Source: Prinsepia uniflora
Taxonomy: Eukaryota > Streptophyta > Magnoliopsida > Rosales > Rosaceae
Direction: 5' to 3'
Assembly (NCBI GenBank): GCA_032719365.1
Contig: CM064866.1
Coordinates: 11,428,950-11,492,949, forward strand
DNA: 64,000 bases
The notes beneath the pieces are model-generated. The model was not told the DNA's origin and made no database searches. It saw only the letters and a program-made list of their open reading frames with translations. A program made the translations under genes and the position numbers. Numbering within the stretch: position 1 is the first letter of the stretch; each line of letters starts with the position of its first letter. This document shows, in pieces, positions 1 to 12,008 of this stretch.

Positions 1-840
1 TAGAAATGATTTTAAAATGGTTTGATTGGATTTGCTGGATCTGGTGATTGGTTTTAAAGACCAGGATATTGTGATTGACGGGGGACGGCCCCGGATTGGG
101 TTTAAAGACCCGGATTGAGTTTAAAGACTCGGGAGTTTAAAGACTCGGATATATTGATATTTCCCCCGTAGGCCTATTGAGTTTAAAGACTCGGGAGTTT
201 AAAGACTCGGATATTATTGAGGCCTGTTGAGTTTAAAGACTCGGGAGTTTAAAGACTCGGATAGGTCCAGCAGGTTTGATCGGAAAATGATGATTGGATA
301 TTCACGGTTTATGATAAGGTTTTATGATGCTTATGATATGGTTTCTATAACTGTTTTATAGTGTTTCTGTTTCTTATGATGTTTTATAATGATTAATTGA
401 TAACTGTTTTCATAACTGGGTTATGCATATGTTTTCAAAACGGAGGGCTAAACCCGGTTTTCTTATAAATGGTTTTAGAAACTTTTATGTTCTTATGGTC
501 CACTCACACCTTCTGTTTTTAATTGCCCTCCAGGTAGTGGAGCTAGAGCGGGGTTTCAGCGTCGAGGCAGCGTCTGAGGCATAGAAGACACGTTAGGAAT
601 CCCGGAGTGTTTTAATCTCTTCCGCGTGCGTGTATTTGGTTACCAGTTTTATTTTCTGTGTATTTGGGACTATGCTCTGTAAACTATTAACTTCGGGTGG
701 TATGGTATAGTTTCTCCTGCGTCTGACTAAGTACGTTGGTAGTTACGTGTGAGTTTTACTTTGGTGTTGCGTCGGGGAGTCAGACGGGAGCAGGATTTAC
801 CTCGGGTTTCGGGGTGAAACCGGGGTGGGTCCTGACTACA
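1..840 (+). mobile_element. Family F LTR copy (variant 2), cut by window start, nested in X
   Basis: The last ~840 bases of a plus-oriented LTR ending in GGTGGGTCCTGAC. It is the reverse complement of the left part of the solo LTR at 6804-9736: the GTTTAAAGACTC array, the AATTGCCCTCCAGGT segment and the CAGACGGGAGCAGG segment occur in the same order. Right after it, from about base 841, the sequence resumes as the interior of the X LTR (compare 10320 onward). The exact right end (836-840) is unclear because TACA follows CTGAC. The TSD cannot be checked because the left end is missing. Confidence 0.75.
45..265 (+). repeat. Array of short hairpin units around TTTAAAG
   Basis: At least eight units share a TTAAAG centre with complementary flanks: TGGT..ACCA near 48-62, GGGT..ACCC near 107-120, then several GAGT..ACTC units to about 260. 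The flank pairs change together between units. See the finding on covarying hairpins. Confidence 0.8.
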
Positions 841-2532
841 AAACCCATTCATTAAATCATCATTGAAAACCTAGCACGTACAAGCATCGTATAAAACAAA
901 AAAAAAATCTCAAAATACGTGAAAATAAGTAAATCCTAGGCTACCACAAACAAATCCGCTCATGGAATCACAAAAAATGTTCTAAAAAAATTATAAAACA
1001 TTTATGCATGCATCAAGTTCGAAAGAAAGGTCCACTCATAGACCGTCCGAAGTCGCGCCTTGATACTCGTGCCACACGCGTCACCCGTGCCAATCGTCGC
1101 CTCCGGGGTTCCCGATCCTGTCCAAATTGATTTAGAGGGTTACTAACTACTTAATTAACCCCTCACTAAAGCCCCGTAATTTTTCAAAATTATTAACTAT
1201 TTTTAAACCCAATCCTAAACCTTCGGACGTCCCGAACTATATCGAAACCATGTCCGATTGACACGAAACCAGTCCCAAAATTTTTGTTACATCGAATAGA
1301 TGATTTGACATGTTGGAACCTTCCCCAGAAAGTGGGCCACGTGCCCACATGCGCCGACAATAGCCCCTGCGTGTGGGAGCCACGCGCCACACTACAGATC
1401 TCCTTCAACCTCGCGTGAACCGGTCCAAACCCGGTTCACGCTAAATCCGGTCCAACCGGTCCGATGAGGCCGGTTCTCTCTCATTTTTCAACCATTTTTG
1501 TTCCTTCCAATTCCTACCTACTCATCCTTCCCATTCCTATCATCCTATCATTTCAAAACAAGGAGAACAGATCAAAGGTTATACCTTTAGATCGAAGAAC
1601 AGAAGGCCCGATTTCCTCCTCAGTTTCCGGCTGTCTCCGTCCACCTCCGACCATGATATCAATCCTAACCAGCCCATACGACCTCAAGAAACACAACCTT
1701 AACATTAGAATCGATCAACAAGTACTTAAAACCATTATTCGAATTTTAACCCAAAACTTAAGGGTTTCGGTTTCTATGGCGACCGTCCACGACGGTCGTT
1801 GCTGTCACCATCTTCTTCATCATCTCACATTACTCTCTCATTTCCATTCACACTCCATTCACAAAAGATGAGGTTTGCGGAAGATGGGTTATAGGGTTGC
1901 ACCGGTTTTGGGGGGTTTCGGGTTGTCCATCAAATGAAAAGGCAAGGGAGATGATATGCATGAATGTGGGATGATAGGCAATGGATGGGTGAAACTTGTC
2001 ACTCAACCATTGGGCCTGTTTGAAATATCTGGTCCCCACAATAGGACAAAAGTCCACTTGCCTCGAAAAACGTGCAAACGTGAATAGTACTTCAAAACTT
2101 CCATGAACCGTAACTTTTCCGTCGAATGACCGAATTTGACGTTCCGCCTGTCTATGGATTCGTATCGCCTCGATCTACGTAATAATCCTCGACCCTTGGC
2201 CATCGGACCTCCGAGGTCAAAAGTCAATTATTTGTCCCCTTTTAACCAAATTACCAAAGTACCCTCGAACTTTCGAACGTCATAACTTCTTCCTCTAATG
2301 TCGGAATCGGGTGTGCCACCTGTCTATGAACTCATGACATTCTGAACTACGTCAGAGTCATCGGCCAACGTCCTTTCACCGCCTGAACGAAGAGTCAACG
2401 TTTCGTCCATTCTATGGGAAAAATTATCGTTTTGCCTTGAACGTCCGTTAATCCTCGTCTAATCCCCGATTAACCTCTCCAATCCGTCATTAATTCTTAA
2501 GTAATCCCGATAATTTGGGACGGGCCGTTACA
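841..2532 (-). mobile_element. 3' LTR of element X (inner part)
   Basis: Aligns by eye with 10320-12008 along its length, including the CATCATTGAAAACC, TATGCATGCATCAAGTTCGAAAG and CCTGTCTATGGATTCGTATCG stretches. The plus-strand end GGGACGGGCCGTTACA at 2532 is the minus-strand LTR start (TGTAACGGCCCGTCCC). It holds the hairpin GACCGTC-CAC-GACGGTC at 1781-1797. The small ORFs here (for example 1464-1871) have counterparts in the other LTR and show no protein-like character, so I do not call them genes. Confidence 0.85.
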
Positions 2533-2545
2533 ATCTTCCCCCTTA
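2533..2545 (-). other. Polypurine tract of X
   Basis: On the minus strand AAGGGGGAAGAT abuts the LTR start. It follows TTTCGAGGACGAAATT, the same sequence found before the 3' LTR of element Y. This purine run primes plus-strand synthesis in LTR retrotransposons. Confidence 0.8.
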
Positions 2546-5500
2546 AATAATTTCGTCCTCGAAATTCAAATCGACCCGATTCCACAACCAAATGGTGGAA
2601 TCCAATCATGTCCCCTCTACTCGGGTATTCTCATGTACACCTACACCTCCCAAATGTCGTACTCATCAAAACGCATTATCTCCGGAGCCTCCAAAGCTCC
2701 AATTCGTTTTCAAGAACTACACGTCTGCTTGTACGTCTCACTCGAGATAGAACGTCGACACTCGTCGATCACGCCTGTCATTCACTTGTCAGGTTAGCAA
2801 TACCACACCAGTCAAACGGCTTTTCAATCTAACAATTTTACATGTTCCATCCGATATTCGTCAGGATGAATAACGCATCCCCACTAAGGCTATCACATCT
2901 AAGCTGACATCCTGTTCAGCATCCGATCAAACAACATTCTATAGATCCTGCCATCACAGTGGCACGAATCCCACCTTGCAGACCATACTCAACCTATGCC
3001 CATACTAACTCTCCTTAGAGTCCCATCAGTCCATACCAATCCGAACTCGTTGGATACCGATCAATCCATTACCACGATATGTCACGACTTCGTGACCAGC
3101 CAACAACTCCCAGCTCCATTACTCTTTTGCTGCGCCACTCTGATCTCGACTCGCTCGCGAGACTTTGTATTGTATCTTGCATCACTCAGCGATCTCTGCT
3201 GACATCTAGACTCACCTCGAGTCTTCACCTGTCACTATTGGATCTAATCCGATCGCTAGTCATGTCCATCTAGGACTCTATCTAATCTACAATACATTTC
3301 CGACATACCGATTGACCGTGGTCAATCACATCGTCCAATGCGTACAACACACCTGTGCACCTTCATCACAACAATCATCAAGGCCCTACTCGGCCGGCTC
3401 ACAGACTGCACTCAGGCAGCGTCTAACCATATACTACCGTCCGCACTCCAATCATGGTTCAGACCCCAATCGTCCGTCACCAAGCGAACATCAATCCATC
3501 AACTCGGACACTCACTCGTCACGTCTTGTGATGCTAAATACCATCTACTCGTCAAGTCAATCAAATTTGATCCACAACCTAGGTGTTCAGTTCTTACACC
3601 TTCTTTAAACCTTCAGCTATCATATCACTCCTCGTCGTCCCACCTAGGGATGAATCAAGGAGAATCCAAGATGATGACATAAAAGTTCATCCTATGTCAT
3701 CCTCCGGCACTTAGCACTATCTGCTAAAGCGTCACACTCAGTGACCCCGGAATACCCATCACCAATGCGGAATCAAGCACTCTTTTCATCGTCTCAGCCA
3801 CAACTTCTCTTGATTCCGAAGTTCCAATCACGTTGAAACCATGTTTCTTTTCCAATTACTGAGCTCACTCATCACATGAGAATCTCCGCGTTTTATAGGC
3901 AAACGATTTCCAAGTCCTCAACTAAGGAGGTATGGTCAACCGTAGTCACTCAAAGCCAATCCGCAATGGACTCTCAAGTCCTCAACTCAACTGGACACCA
4001 TCCACGCGTTCGTGAATACCGTTTATATAAGTACACTCATTCCGAGCAGAATTCAAGCGACTCAAGGATAAACCTTGGATACTATTTACGGATATGAATA
4101 AACGGCCTCCAACACTCACATCTCGTACCTTTAATCAACCTGATCCAACTCTAACTCACAGAATTGGTCGGAATCCACTGACATCGGTCGGTAGGCTAAA
4201 CAGATCGCAACGTCTGTCGTGATCTGAAGCCAAATCTCTGCGTACTACCATATCTGACCAACCGATCCTCACGTCATAAGACGTCACTTACGTCATCCGT
4301 TTATACCTTTTCATCCAAATGCCACTTAGGCATTCCATCCTTTAACATTACTACTCCTGGGCACACACTCGTGCCCCAAGTCTCATATCATCAGGGAATT
4401 GGTCACCAAACCAAGTACTCCTGGTGCCTCACACTAAGCCACTCGGGATTCTCTCTGTCTCACTCAATGCCCACCGAACTCACATGCTTGCCACTTTGGG
4501 CACATCTACTATTCTGTCTGCATATTGGTTCGCACTTCCCAACTCTACGGGATCAACTCCAGCACTCACACTTGTGTAATCCATCCAAGGATATCTAAAA
4601 CACCTGTCACTCATTCAGGTATATCCTACTCGTCACAGTCACCTCACAGAAGTAACGTGGCAAGTGTGCCAACAGCCAACGTTAGCGTCTTATTCTGCGA
4701 TCGCACTCAGCGGTAACCGAGTCGAATCCAGAATCCATGCTCGTACTATGCGTCACTCACGCACCTCGTATCATTATCACGACTGACGAATCCCATCGTC
4801 GCAATTGTCACGGCAACCTGAGCCTATCCCACTCGATAAGACTTAACTACGTCCATCGATAGCAGCGTCTGCCACAACCTCGTGCAGACCAATCTCAGAA
4901 ACACTCTGCTATCGAAACTACAAAGCCATGCGGTCGCTTCACCGCTGGTACCAATCACTCCACACGCAACACCCACCGATCGGTCCACCTCAGGATCTGG
5001 TCGACAAGTACCACACTCCTGGTAACTTGTCTAATCAATCACTGACTAGGGTTATCACAACCCCGGCTGCCCGATGCAGCCCAACCATCCTAACCGATCC
5101 CTCGCTCTCGACTCCGAATAGTCGTTGTACTCCGATACTGGTACCAAACAACCAGTAACCACACAGTGAGGATCTCATCCTCTCGTAACTATACGGCGCC
5201 CAGCCGCTGGCCTCCACAAGAACTTGGTCATATTTCGTACCTCACACTACACAAGCGCTACGTGCGCAATCGCACCCTATAGCGCCACACGACAACCACA
5301 CTAGGGCATCTTCTACCAGTCGACATCCCTCCGGGATTCAACACACCGCACCATGGCATCTCATGCCAAATAGGGTCAAACGTTCCTATTCCTAACAATC
5401 TCACTCAAGTCAACCATGACCTCAGCTGCTCTCTGCAACACACTCTCCAATCCGACATGACATGACCGACAACGGTCTCAACTTCAGAAGTCGTCATACG

Positions 5501-5815
5501 GTGTCTACTGGTCCACTGCATTCTACTCACCAGTAACACTACGGCTCTAAGCCGTTGGATTCACATGAATACTGATCCTACTCGGGATCCACTTCCTCGA
5601 AATACGCGGTATTCAATGCCAATCGAACCTTAAACTATCGCACCGAGTTTTGTTCAGCACGTGGTGCTTCCTACTCTTACCTTAACTATCAGGTTGATGA
5701 CGGGCTGTTACGACTGCAGAGACATCACATCCTCGACCTGCGCACACTCCAAGAACAAAACACGCTCTGATACCAACTGGTATCAGAGTACCATGGGTAT
5801 CAAATGAGCCAACCT
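2546..5815 (-). other. Non-coding internal region of X
   Basis: About 3.3 kb between PPT and PBS. Short ORFs occur in every frame, but none has an RT YxDD, integrase, protease or gag motif. The first ~120 bases on the minus strand, after the PBS, align with those of Y: a GTGCGC...GGTCGAGG...GTGATRTCTCT core and then TCAACCTGATAG. The last ~40 bases (TTTCGAGGACGAAATT) also align. The middle does not align obviously by eye. Many short inverted repeats are present. Confidence 0.75.
5765..5788. repeat. PBS-derived perfect inverted repeat
   Basis: CTCTGATACCA, two bases, then TGGTATCAGAG. One arm is identical to the initiator-tRNA 3' end and the other to the PBS. It lies 27 bases inside the functional PBS at 5816-5827, so three PBS-related 11-mers fall within 65 bases. 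Confidence 0.9.
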
Positions 5816-5827
5816 GCTCTGATACCA
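5816..5827 (-). other. Primer binding site of X (initiator Met tRNA type)
   Basis: On the minus strand TGGTATCAGAGC, the classic PBS complementary to the 3' end of plant initiator Met tRNA, lies three bases after the LTR end. It fixes the orientation of X. Confidence 0.9.
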
Positions 5828-5830
5828 ACT

Positions 5831-6803
5831 TTTCAGGACCCGTCCCAAATCCCCCAGGATTAACGTGGGACGCACTTACTCCCGTCTGACACGAAGTGTC
5901 AGTCCAGGGATAATTCCGACTCTAGCTCTCACCGGGGCATCTAGAGTACGCTAGGATCGTAGGAGGAGGAGTGTGATGTCTCGATCTCTGCTACAGCACG
6001 CATCCGCGATCAACCTGAAGGGCATTAAAACATTAAAAGTCGTGAGTGGAAAAAATAATATTTTAATAAAAAAAATTCCACAAACATCATTTATGCCCTT
6101 TATTGAAAAGCATGCATGCATTCGAAAACCATTTATCAAAACATTCATAAAACCATTCGAAAGCATTCTCAAAACCTTTCAAGAGTTCATGCCCAGTCCC
6201 CATAAACCGTCATGAACCATAAAAACCTTTCAAGGGTTCATGCTAGTCCCCATAAACCGTCATGTACCATAAATCCATTTATGGGTCCTCGACACGAAAT
6301 CACAATTTTAAAATATGGAACACGGTAAATCAAATCAATAGGGACTCAGTCCAAATCACGTCACGTGGGTCTCAGCCCAAAACCATTCTCAGTGAAATAC
6401 CAAAACATCGAATACGGGGTCTCCGCCCCAAACCATTTCCAAAATATCAAATACGGGGTCTCCGTCCCAAATCACTTCCTAAAACATGGAATACGGGGTC
6501 TCCACTCCCAAATAACTTTCTGTAAGAACCATATACGTACTCATACGTATGACCCGTCCGTGGCACTTCCGAGAAGTTGCCAACTTGGGGCACATAGCCC
6601 CTAGGGAACACATCCCCGATATATGTCACGATTCATCATATCTTTACTAGTGTGCACACTACTTGGGGTCTCACTCTGAGTCTTCCCCCAGGAATTCTCC
6701 ATCTGGGAGGCTCTATCTTTGGACCTAGTCCGATCATGTCTCCGGAATCTGGTTGGAGATCACGTCATAACTTCCACTCCTTGAACGAGATCCCTATAGG
6801 TAT
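5831..6803 (-). mobile_element. 5' LTR of X, 3' portion
   Basis: The plus strand starts TTTCAGGACCCGTCCC, so the usual terminal CA is AA on the minus strand. It carries the hairpin GTCTGACAC-GAA-GTGTCAG at 5884-5902, the CTGAAGGGCATTAAAA acceptor-like segment at 6014, a CATGCATGCA motif at 6110, and GGGTCTCNGCCC units at 6360-6510. It is broken at GGTAT (6799-6803) by a solo LTR. Confidence 0.85.
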
Positions 6804-9736
6804 TGTCAGGACCCACCCCGATTTCACCCCGAAACCCGAGGTAAATCCCGCTCCCGTCTGACTCCCCGACACAACACTCAAGTAAAACTCACTCTAACCC
6901 AGTCAGACGCAGGAGTAATTAAACCAAATATTCCAACCTTATCGTTTACAGAGCATAGCACTAAATTACAAGGAAAATAAAAACTGATAAAGTACACGCA
7001 CACAGAAGCCTTTAAACTCTTCTAGGATCCCTCACGTCACTTCTATGCCTCGGACACTGCCTTGACATCAAGACCCCGCGCTCGCTCCACAACCTGGAGG
7101 GCAATTTAAAACAGAAAGTGTGAGTGGACCAAAAAGTACAAAAGAGAAGTTCTAAAAACCATTTATCAAAAACCGAGTTTAACCCTCCGTTTAGAAAACC
7201 ACATGCATGACCATAGTTATTAAAACGGTTAGAAACCAAAGTACCATATACCACATCATAAGAAACAGAAACACTATAAAACATTTATAGAAATCACAGC
7301 ATATATATCATAAAACTGTATCAGAATCCAGAAACTGCAATTCATTTTTTTCCGATCAAACCTACTGGACCTATCCGAGTCTTTAAACTCCCGAGTCTTT
7401 AAACTCAATCCAGGCCTTAATCATATCCGAGTCTTTAAACTCCCGAGTCTTTAAACTCAAGGCCTACGGGGGAAAATAAATATATCCGAGTCTTTAAACT
7501 CCCGAGTCTTTAAACTCAATCCGGGTCTTTAAACCCAATCCGGCCGGTCCCCCGTCACATATATCCGGGTCTTTAAACCCAATATCCAGATCCAGCAAAT
7601 CCAATCCAAAACCATTTGAACACCATTTACCAATCCACATCCAAACCCGAATCCGAAATCACTGGTCTGATGCCTTTCCGGCATCCAGAACCGTCATTCC
7701 GAACCCAAATCCGGAATCCACTTTCCAACTTGAAAACCAACTTCCATTTCCGAAATCCGTTTCTAAAACCTAAAACCTTTATTATCGAAATCACGTTCCA
7801 AAATCCCTTTATAATCACTGAAAACCACTTAACATTTGGAATCCCAAAACCATAGCATCAATTTCAGAAACCAACCATTCCTCGTAAAACGTGCTAAAAA
7901 CCGATTTCCTCGAAAAACGTGTAATAATGTAAAACCAACCAAAACATATTCGATAAACATAGAATCATAATCAAAACCATAAAACAGTTATAGAAAACAG
8001 TTATGCATGCTCGAGTTTAAAGAAAGGGGTCCACTCACTGTACTGAGCCCTACTCGCGTCCCGAACGTCCAGCACGTTCCTCGGCTTCCTCGGGAAATCC
8101 CGATCCTGTCAAACACCGTCAAATTATGTCACTAAGACGTCTACAAAACAACTACCTAATTCCCTTAAACTTCCCCGAACCAAAGACTTAAAACCCGGGA
8201 CCCTAAACATTCACCCTCGCGGAACTAAACTCAAACAACTTCCGATTGACCCGAAACCAACTCCATTGAACTCACAATAGCTCCTGGACCAAAATCCATG
8301 TTGATCGCTTCTCCATACGCCGCCGCACGCGCCCCCACGCGCCGCCCAAAGTGGCTGCGCGTGGCCCCACGCGCCAGCTACAGTGCCATCTTCAACCTCC
8401 CGCACTGTACTGAACCGGCCACCATGGCTTGGACCGGCGAGAAGTATTCTCCACCGTCCGGCCACCATTTCAGCCCCTTCTTTCACTTGCAGCTTCGTCC
8501 AAATCAACCCTATCGATTCCCCAACTCCGTTCACCTCGACACTGTCCCTAGCCCGTCGACTAAACTCAAAACCAGACGGCTAATGTCCCCCTGTTTCACG
8601 ACTCCTCAACTCCGGTCACCTCCCGTCACGGTGGTGACACCAGACGGTCCCTAAGACCTCACTGAACCTAGACCAAACCTCTGTTACCCTCGACTCACCC
8701 CCAAGCTCGTCGACTCACCGTTTGAATTCCACGGCCAAACAGAGCATCAGAGTGCTCATCATTGCCCGAGCTCCGCCGTACGCACCGCCGCCTACCACTA
8801 TGGTCGTTGGACTCCTTGCAGTCTCCTCAGCCTCCCCTTGCCTTGGTTTGCCTCGCCTCACGGCGTAGCCACCACCTCGACCTCACAAGCTCCCTGTTTC
8901 CCCCAAAATTTCTCCACACCTCCGCCGTGCCGCCGTGCACGATTGCACCACCAATTCACGGCTACCAGCTCCGCCTTGCCTCACTAACACTCTCACAACT
9001 CCCTATTTACTCACCCTTACACCCAGATCGATCAATTGATCTCAAACTCTCACCCTCTGTTCTCTGTGTTTGTCGAAGAACCACACACACACACGGGTTC
9101 ACCCAATTATTTAGGACCGCACACACACAGAAGAACCCCCCAGAACCCACTACACCTTTGCCATGTGTCACAATCCAGGCCATCCTTATCTCACCTGCTT
9201 AAACCCCAGCCGTCCATCTTGCTTCTCTCTGCACAGATCCCCAGAAACCAAAAAGACCAAAATACCCTCACGTTTTACACATTTTTACGGTTTTACCGAA
9301 ACTTCCTAGACCCGTAACCTTCGCCTCGTAAGTCCGATGAATACGTGCCGCCTGTCAACGAACTCAGGACGACGAAATCTATCTAACCATCCTAGGTCAA
9401 CCTACCCAAAACTCGATTCTTCAAAAAGTCAACTTTTCCCCCTATTTTACCAAAATTACGATAATACCCTCGACCTTCCGAACATCACAACTTCCTCCTC
9501 GGATGTCGGAATCAGGCGTGCCGCCTGCCTATGGATTCGTGACGTCCTAAACTACGTCCTAGTCACCGGTCAACACTCAATCGACCTCCCAACTAAAAGT
9601 CAACTATTTGCCCGAACCAGGGGCAAAATCGTCATTCTACGCCAATGACCCATCGGGACCACCTACCCACTGCTTAACCTCAATAATCCCACCTTAAACA
9701 CTATCTTAATCCCGGCTCTCGGGACGGGTTGTTACA
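6804..9736 (-). mobile_element. Solo LTR of family F (variant 2), TSD GGTAT
   Basis: Begins TGTCAGGACCCACCCC and ends GGGACGGGTTGTTACA on the plus strand. Flanked by GGTAT at 6799-6803 and 9737-9741, it interrupts the X LTR cleanly: outside sequence resumes as in the LTR at 48560-48720. It is 2933 bp with no internal region, so it is a product of LTR-LTR recombination. The ORFs at 8298-9317 are C-rich, overlap one another in several frames and have no family resemblance. I treat them as non-coding LTR sequence. Confidence 0.9.
7371..7590 (-). repeat. Hairpin-unit array (CTTTAAA centre) in solo LTR
   Basis: Reverse-complement counterpart of the array at 45-265. GAGTCTTTAAACTC and GGGTCTTTAAACCC units alternate, and arms GAGT/ACTC and GGGT/ACCC stay complementary while the centre stays constant. 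Confidence 0.85.
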
Positions 9737-9741
9737 GGTAT

Positions 9742-12008
9742 ACCCTTTCTGGTCTGTGGATCGTGACTCTCTAGGTCGACGTCTGGAGGAGACCATATAA
9801 ATCATATGGAGGGTATAATACATTTTCAAATCATTTCCTTTCTCAAAACATATTTCCAACTGGGTCTCATACCCGATTCATCACAACAGGATTCCTCGAA
9901 TCCGATTCAAATCAATTTCACAGGCATCATCTTAAATCCACAGTTCAACAGGGTCTCATGACCGAATTCTCATTTCACAAACCAAACTGGGACTCAAGCC
10001 CGATTTCACAATCAACTGGGCCTCTAGTCCGATATCACGACTAACTGGGCCCTAAGCCCGAAACCATAACTCAATGGGGCCTCAAGCCCGATGTCACAAC
10101 CAATAGGGCCTCAAGCTCGATACTACAGTCAACGGGGCCTCAAGTCCGAGATTACAACAAACTGGGCCACAAACTCGAATTCGTAAACCAACGGGGTCCT
10201 CGGCCCGATCGTATACTCAAATGGACTCTCGGTCCGATTCCTCGTCAAATCAAATGGACTCCAAGTCTGAGAGTTTGTAAATCAAATGGGTCTCATACCC
10301 GAGTTCATATTTCCAAATCCAAAACCCATTCATTAAATCGTCATTGAAAACCCAGCATGTACAAGCATCGTATAAAACAGGAAATCTCGAAATACTTCCA
10401 AATGCGTAAATCCTAGGCTACCACAAAAAAATGCACTCATGGAATCACAAAACATGTTCTAAAAAAATTATAAAACATGTATGCATGCATCAAGTTCGAA
10501 AGAAAGGTCCACTCACAGACCGTCTGAAGCCGTACCTCGATAAGCGTGTCATACGCCTCTCCCGGGCCAATCGTCGCCTCCGGGGTTCCCGAACCTGTCC
10601 AAATTAATTTAGAGGGTTACTAACTACTTAATTAACCCCTCAGTAACGTCCCGTAATTTTCCAGAATTGTTAACTATTTTTAAACCCGATCCTAAACCTT
10701 CGGACGTCCCGAACTATATCGAAACGATGTCTGATCGACACGAAACTAATCCCAAAATGTTCGTTACATCGAATAGATAATTTGACATGTTGGAACCTTC
10801 CCCAGAAAGTGGGCCATGCACCCACACGTGCTAGCAACAACCCCTGCGCATGGGAGCCACGCGCCGCACTGTAGACCTCATTCAACCTCGCGTGAACGGA
10901 TCCAAACCCGGTTCACTGTAAATTCGGTCCAACCGGTCCGGCGAGGCCGGTTCTCTCTCATTTCAACCATTTTTGTTCCTTCCAATTCCTACCTACTCGT
11001 CCTTCCCATTCCTATCATCCTACCATTTCAAAATAAGGAAAACAGATCAAAGGTTATACCTATAGATCGAAGAACAGACGGCCCGATTTCCTCGTCGGTT
11101 TTCGGCTGCCTCCATCCAGCTCCAGCCATGATATCGATCCTAACCAGCCCATACGACCTCCAGAAACACAACCTTAACATTAGAATTGATCAACAAGTAC
11201 TTAAAACCATTATTCGAATTTTAACCCAAAACTTACCAGTTTCGGTTTCTATGGCCACCGTCCATGACGGTCGTCGCCGTCAGCATTTTCTTCATCATCT
11301 CACATCACTCTCTCGTTTCCATTCACACTCCATTCATAGAAGATGAGGTTTGGGGAAGATGGGTTATAGGGTTGCACGGATTTTGGGGGGTTTCGGGTTG
11401 TCCATCGAATGAAAAGGAAAGGGAGATGATATGCATGAATGTGGGATGATAGGCAATGGATGGGTGACACTTTTCACTCATCAATTGGGCCTGTTTGAAA
11501 TATCTAGGCCCCATAACAGGACAAAAGTCCACTTGCCTCAAAAAATGTGCTAACATGAATAGTACTTCAAAACTTCCGTGAACCGTAACTTTTCTGTCGA
11601 ACGTCCGAATTTGACGTGTCGTCTGTCTATGGATTCGTATCGTCTCGATCTACATAATGGTCCTTGGACCTCGGCCATCGGACCTCCCGGGTCAAAAGTC
11701 AACTATTTGCCCCCTTTTAACCAAATTACCAAAGTACACCCGAACTTCCGAACATCATAACTTCTTTCAAGAATGTCGGAATCGGGCGTTCCACCTGTCT
11801 ATGAACTCGTGACGCGTTGAACTACGTCACAGTCATCGGCCAACGTCCATTTGATGGCCTGAACGAAGAGTCAACGTTTCGCCCATTATAAGGGCAAAAT
11901 CGTCATTTCGCCCTGAATGTCCGTTAATTCTCGTCTAATCCCCGATTTACCTCTCTAATCCGTCATTAATTCTTAATTAATTCTGATAATTTGGGATCGG
12001 TCGTCACA
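9742..12008 (-). mobile_element. 5' LTR of X, 5' portion
   Basis: Continues the X LTR after the second GGTAT and ends GGGATCGGTCGTCACA, giving TGTGACGACCGATCCC as the minus-strand start. It contains a hairpin array (9851-10310), a CATGCATGCA motif near 10480, the hairpin ACCGTC-CAT-GACGGT at 11257-11271 and a GTAAGT donor-like site at 11231-11236 on the minus strand. ORFs at 10816-11556 duplicate those at 1464-2057 and are LTR sequence. Confidence 0.85.
9851..10310. repeat. LTR minisatellite of about 15 hairpin units
   Basis: Units of about 25-30 bases have the form CTGGGCCTCAAGCCCGATN(n). Most can pair across a 4-7 base centre. Examples: GGGT/ACCC (ACTGGGTCTCATACCCGAT), GGATTC/GAATCC (about 9890), GGTC/GACC (about 9950), GGGC/GCCC (about 10045), GGAC/GTCC (about 10222). 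Confidence 0.8.

Larger units (their letters stand above)
1..12008 (-). mobile_element. Element X: non-autonomous long-LTR retrotransposon (LARD-like), left end outside window
   Basis: Seen: on the minus strand the order is 5' LTR (5831-12008), PBS, internal region, PPT, 3' LTR ending at 2532. The left end lies before base 1. Both LTRs are interrupted by further LTR insertions, at 1-840 and 6804-9736. The internal part is about 3.3 kb and has only short scattered ORFs with no gag, protease, RT or integrase motif. The PBS matches the initiator Met tRNA type and the bases next to the PPT match those of element Y, so X and Y are one family. Inference: a large retrotransposon derivative mobilised in trans by an autonomous Gypsy-type partner not in this window. 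Confidence 0.82.

Noticed and set aside
5765..5788. Possible tRNA gene fragment (initiator Met)
   Set aside because: Only 11 bases of the tRNA 3' end are present, explained by the PBS.
8762..9202. 146-codon ORF in the solo LTR
   Set aside because: Low-complexity Pro/Leu/Ser composition, overlaps other open frames, lies wholly in LTR sequence and has no recognisable family.
10816..11346. 176-codon ORF in the X LTR
   Set aside because: Counterpart at 1464-1871 is frameshifted and shorter. Changes do not respect codons. LTR sequence.
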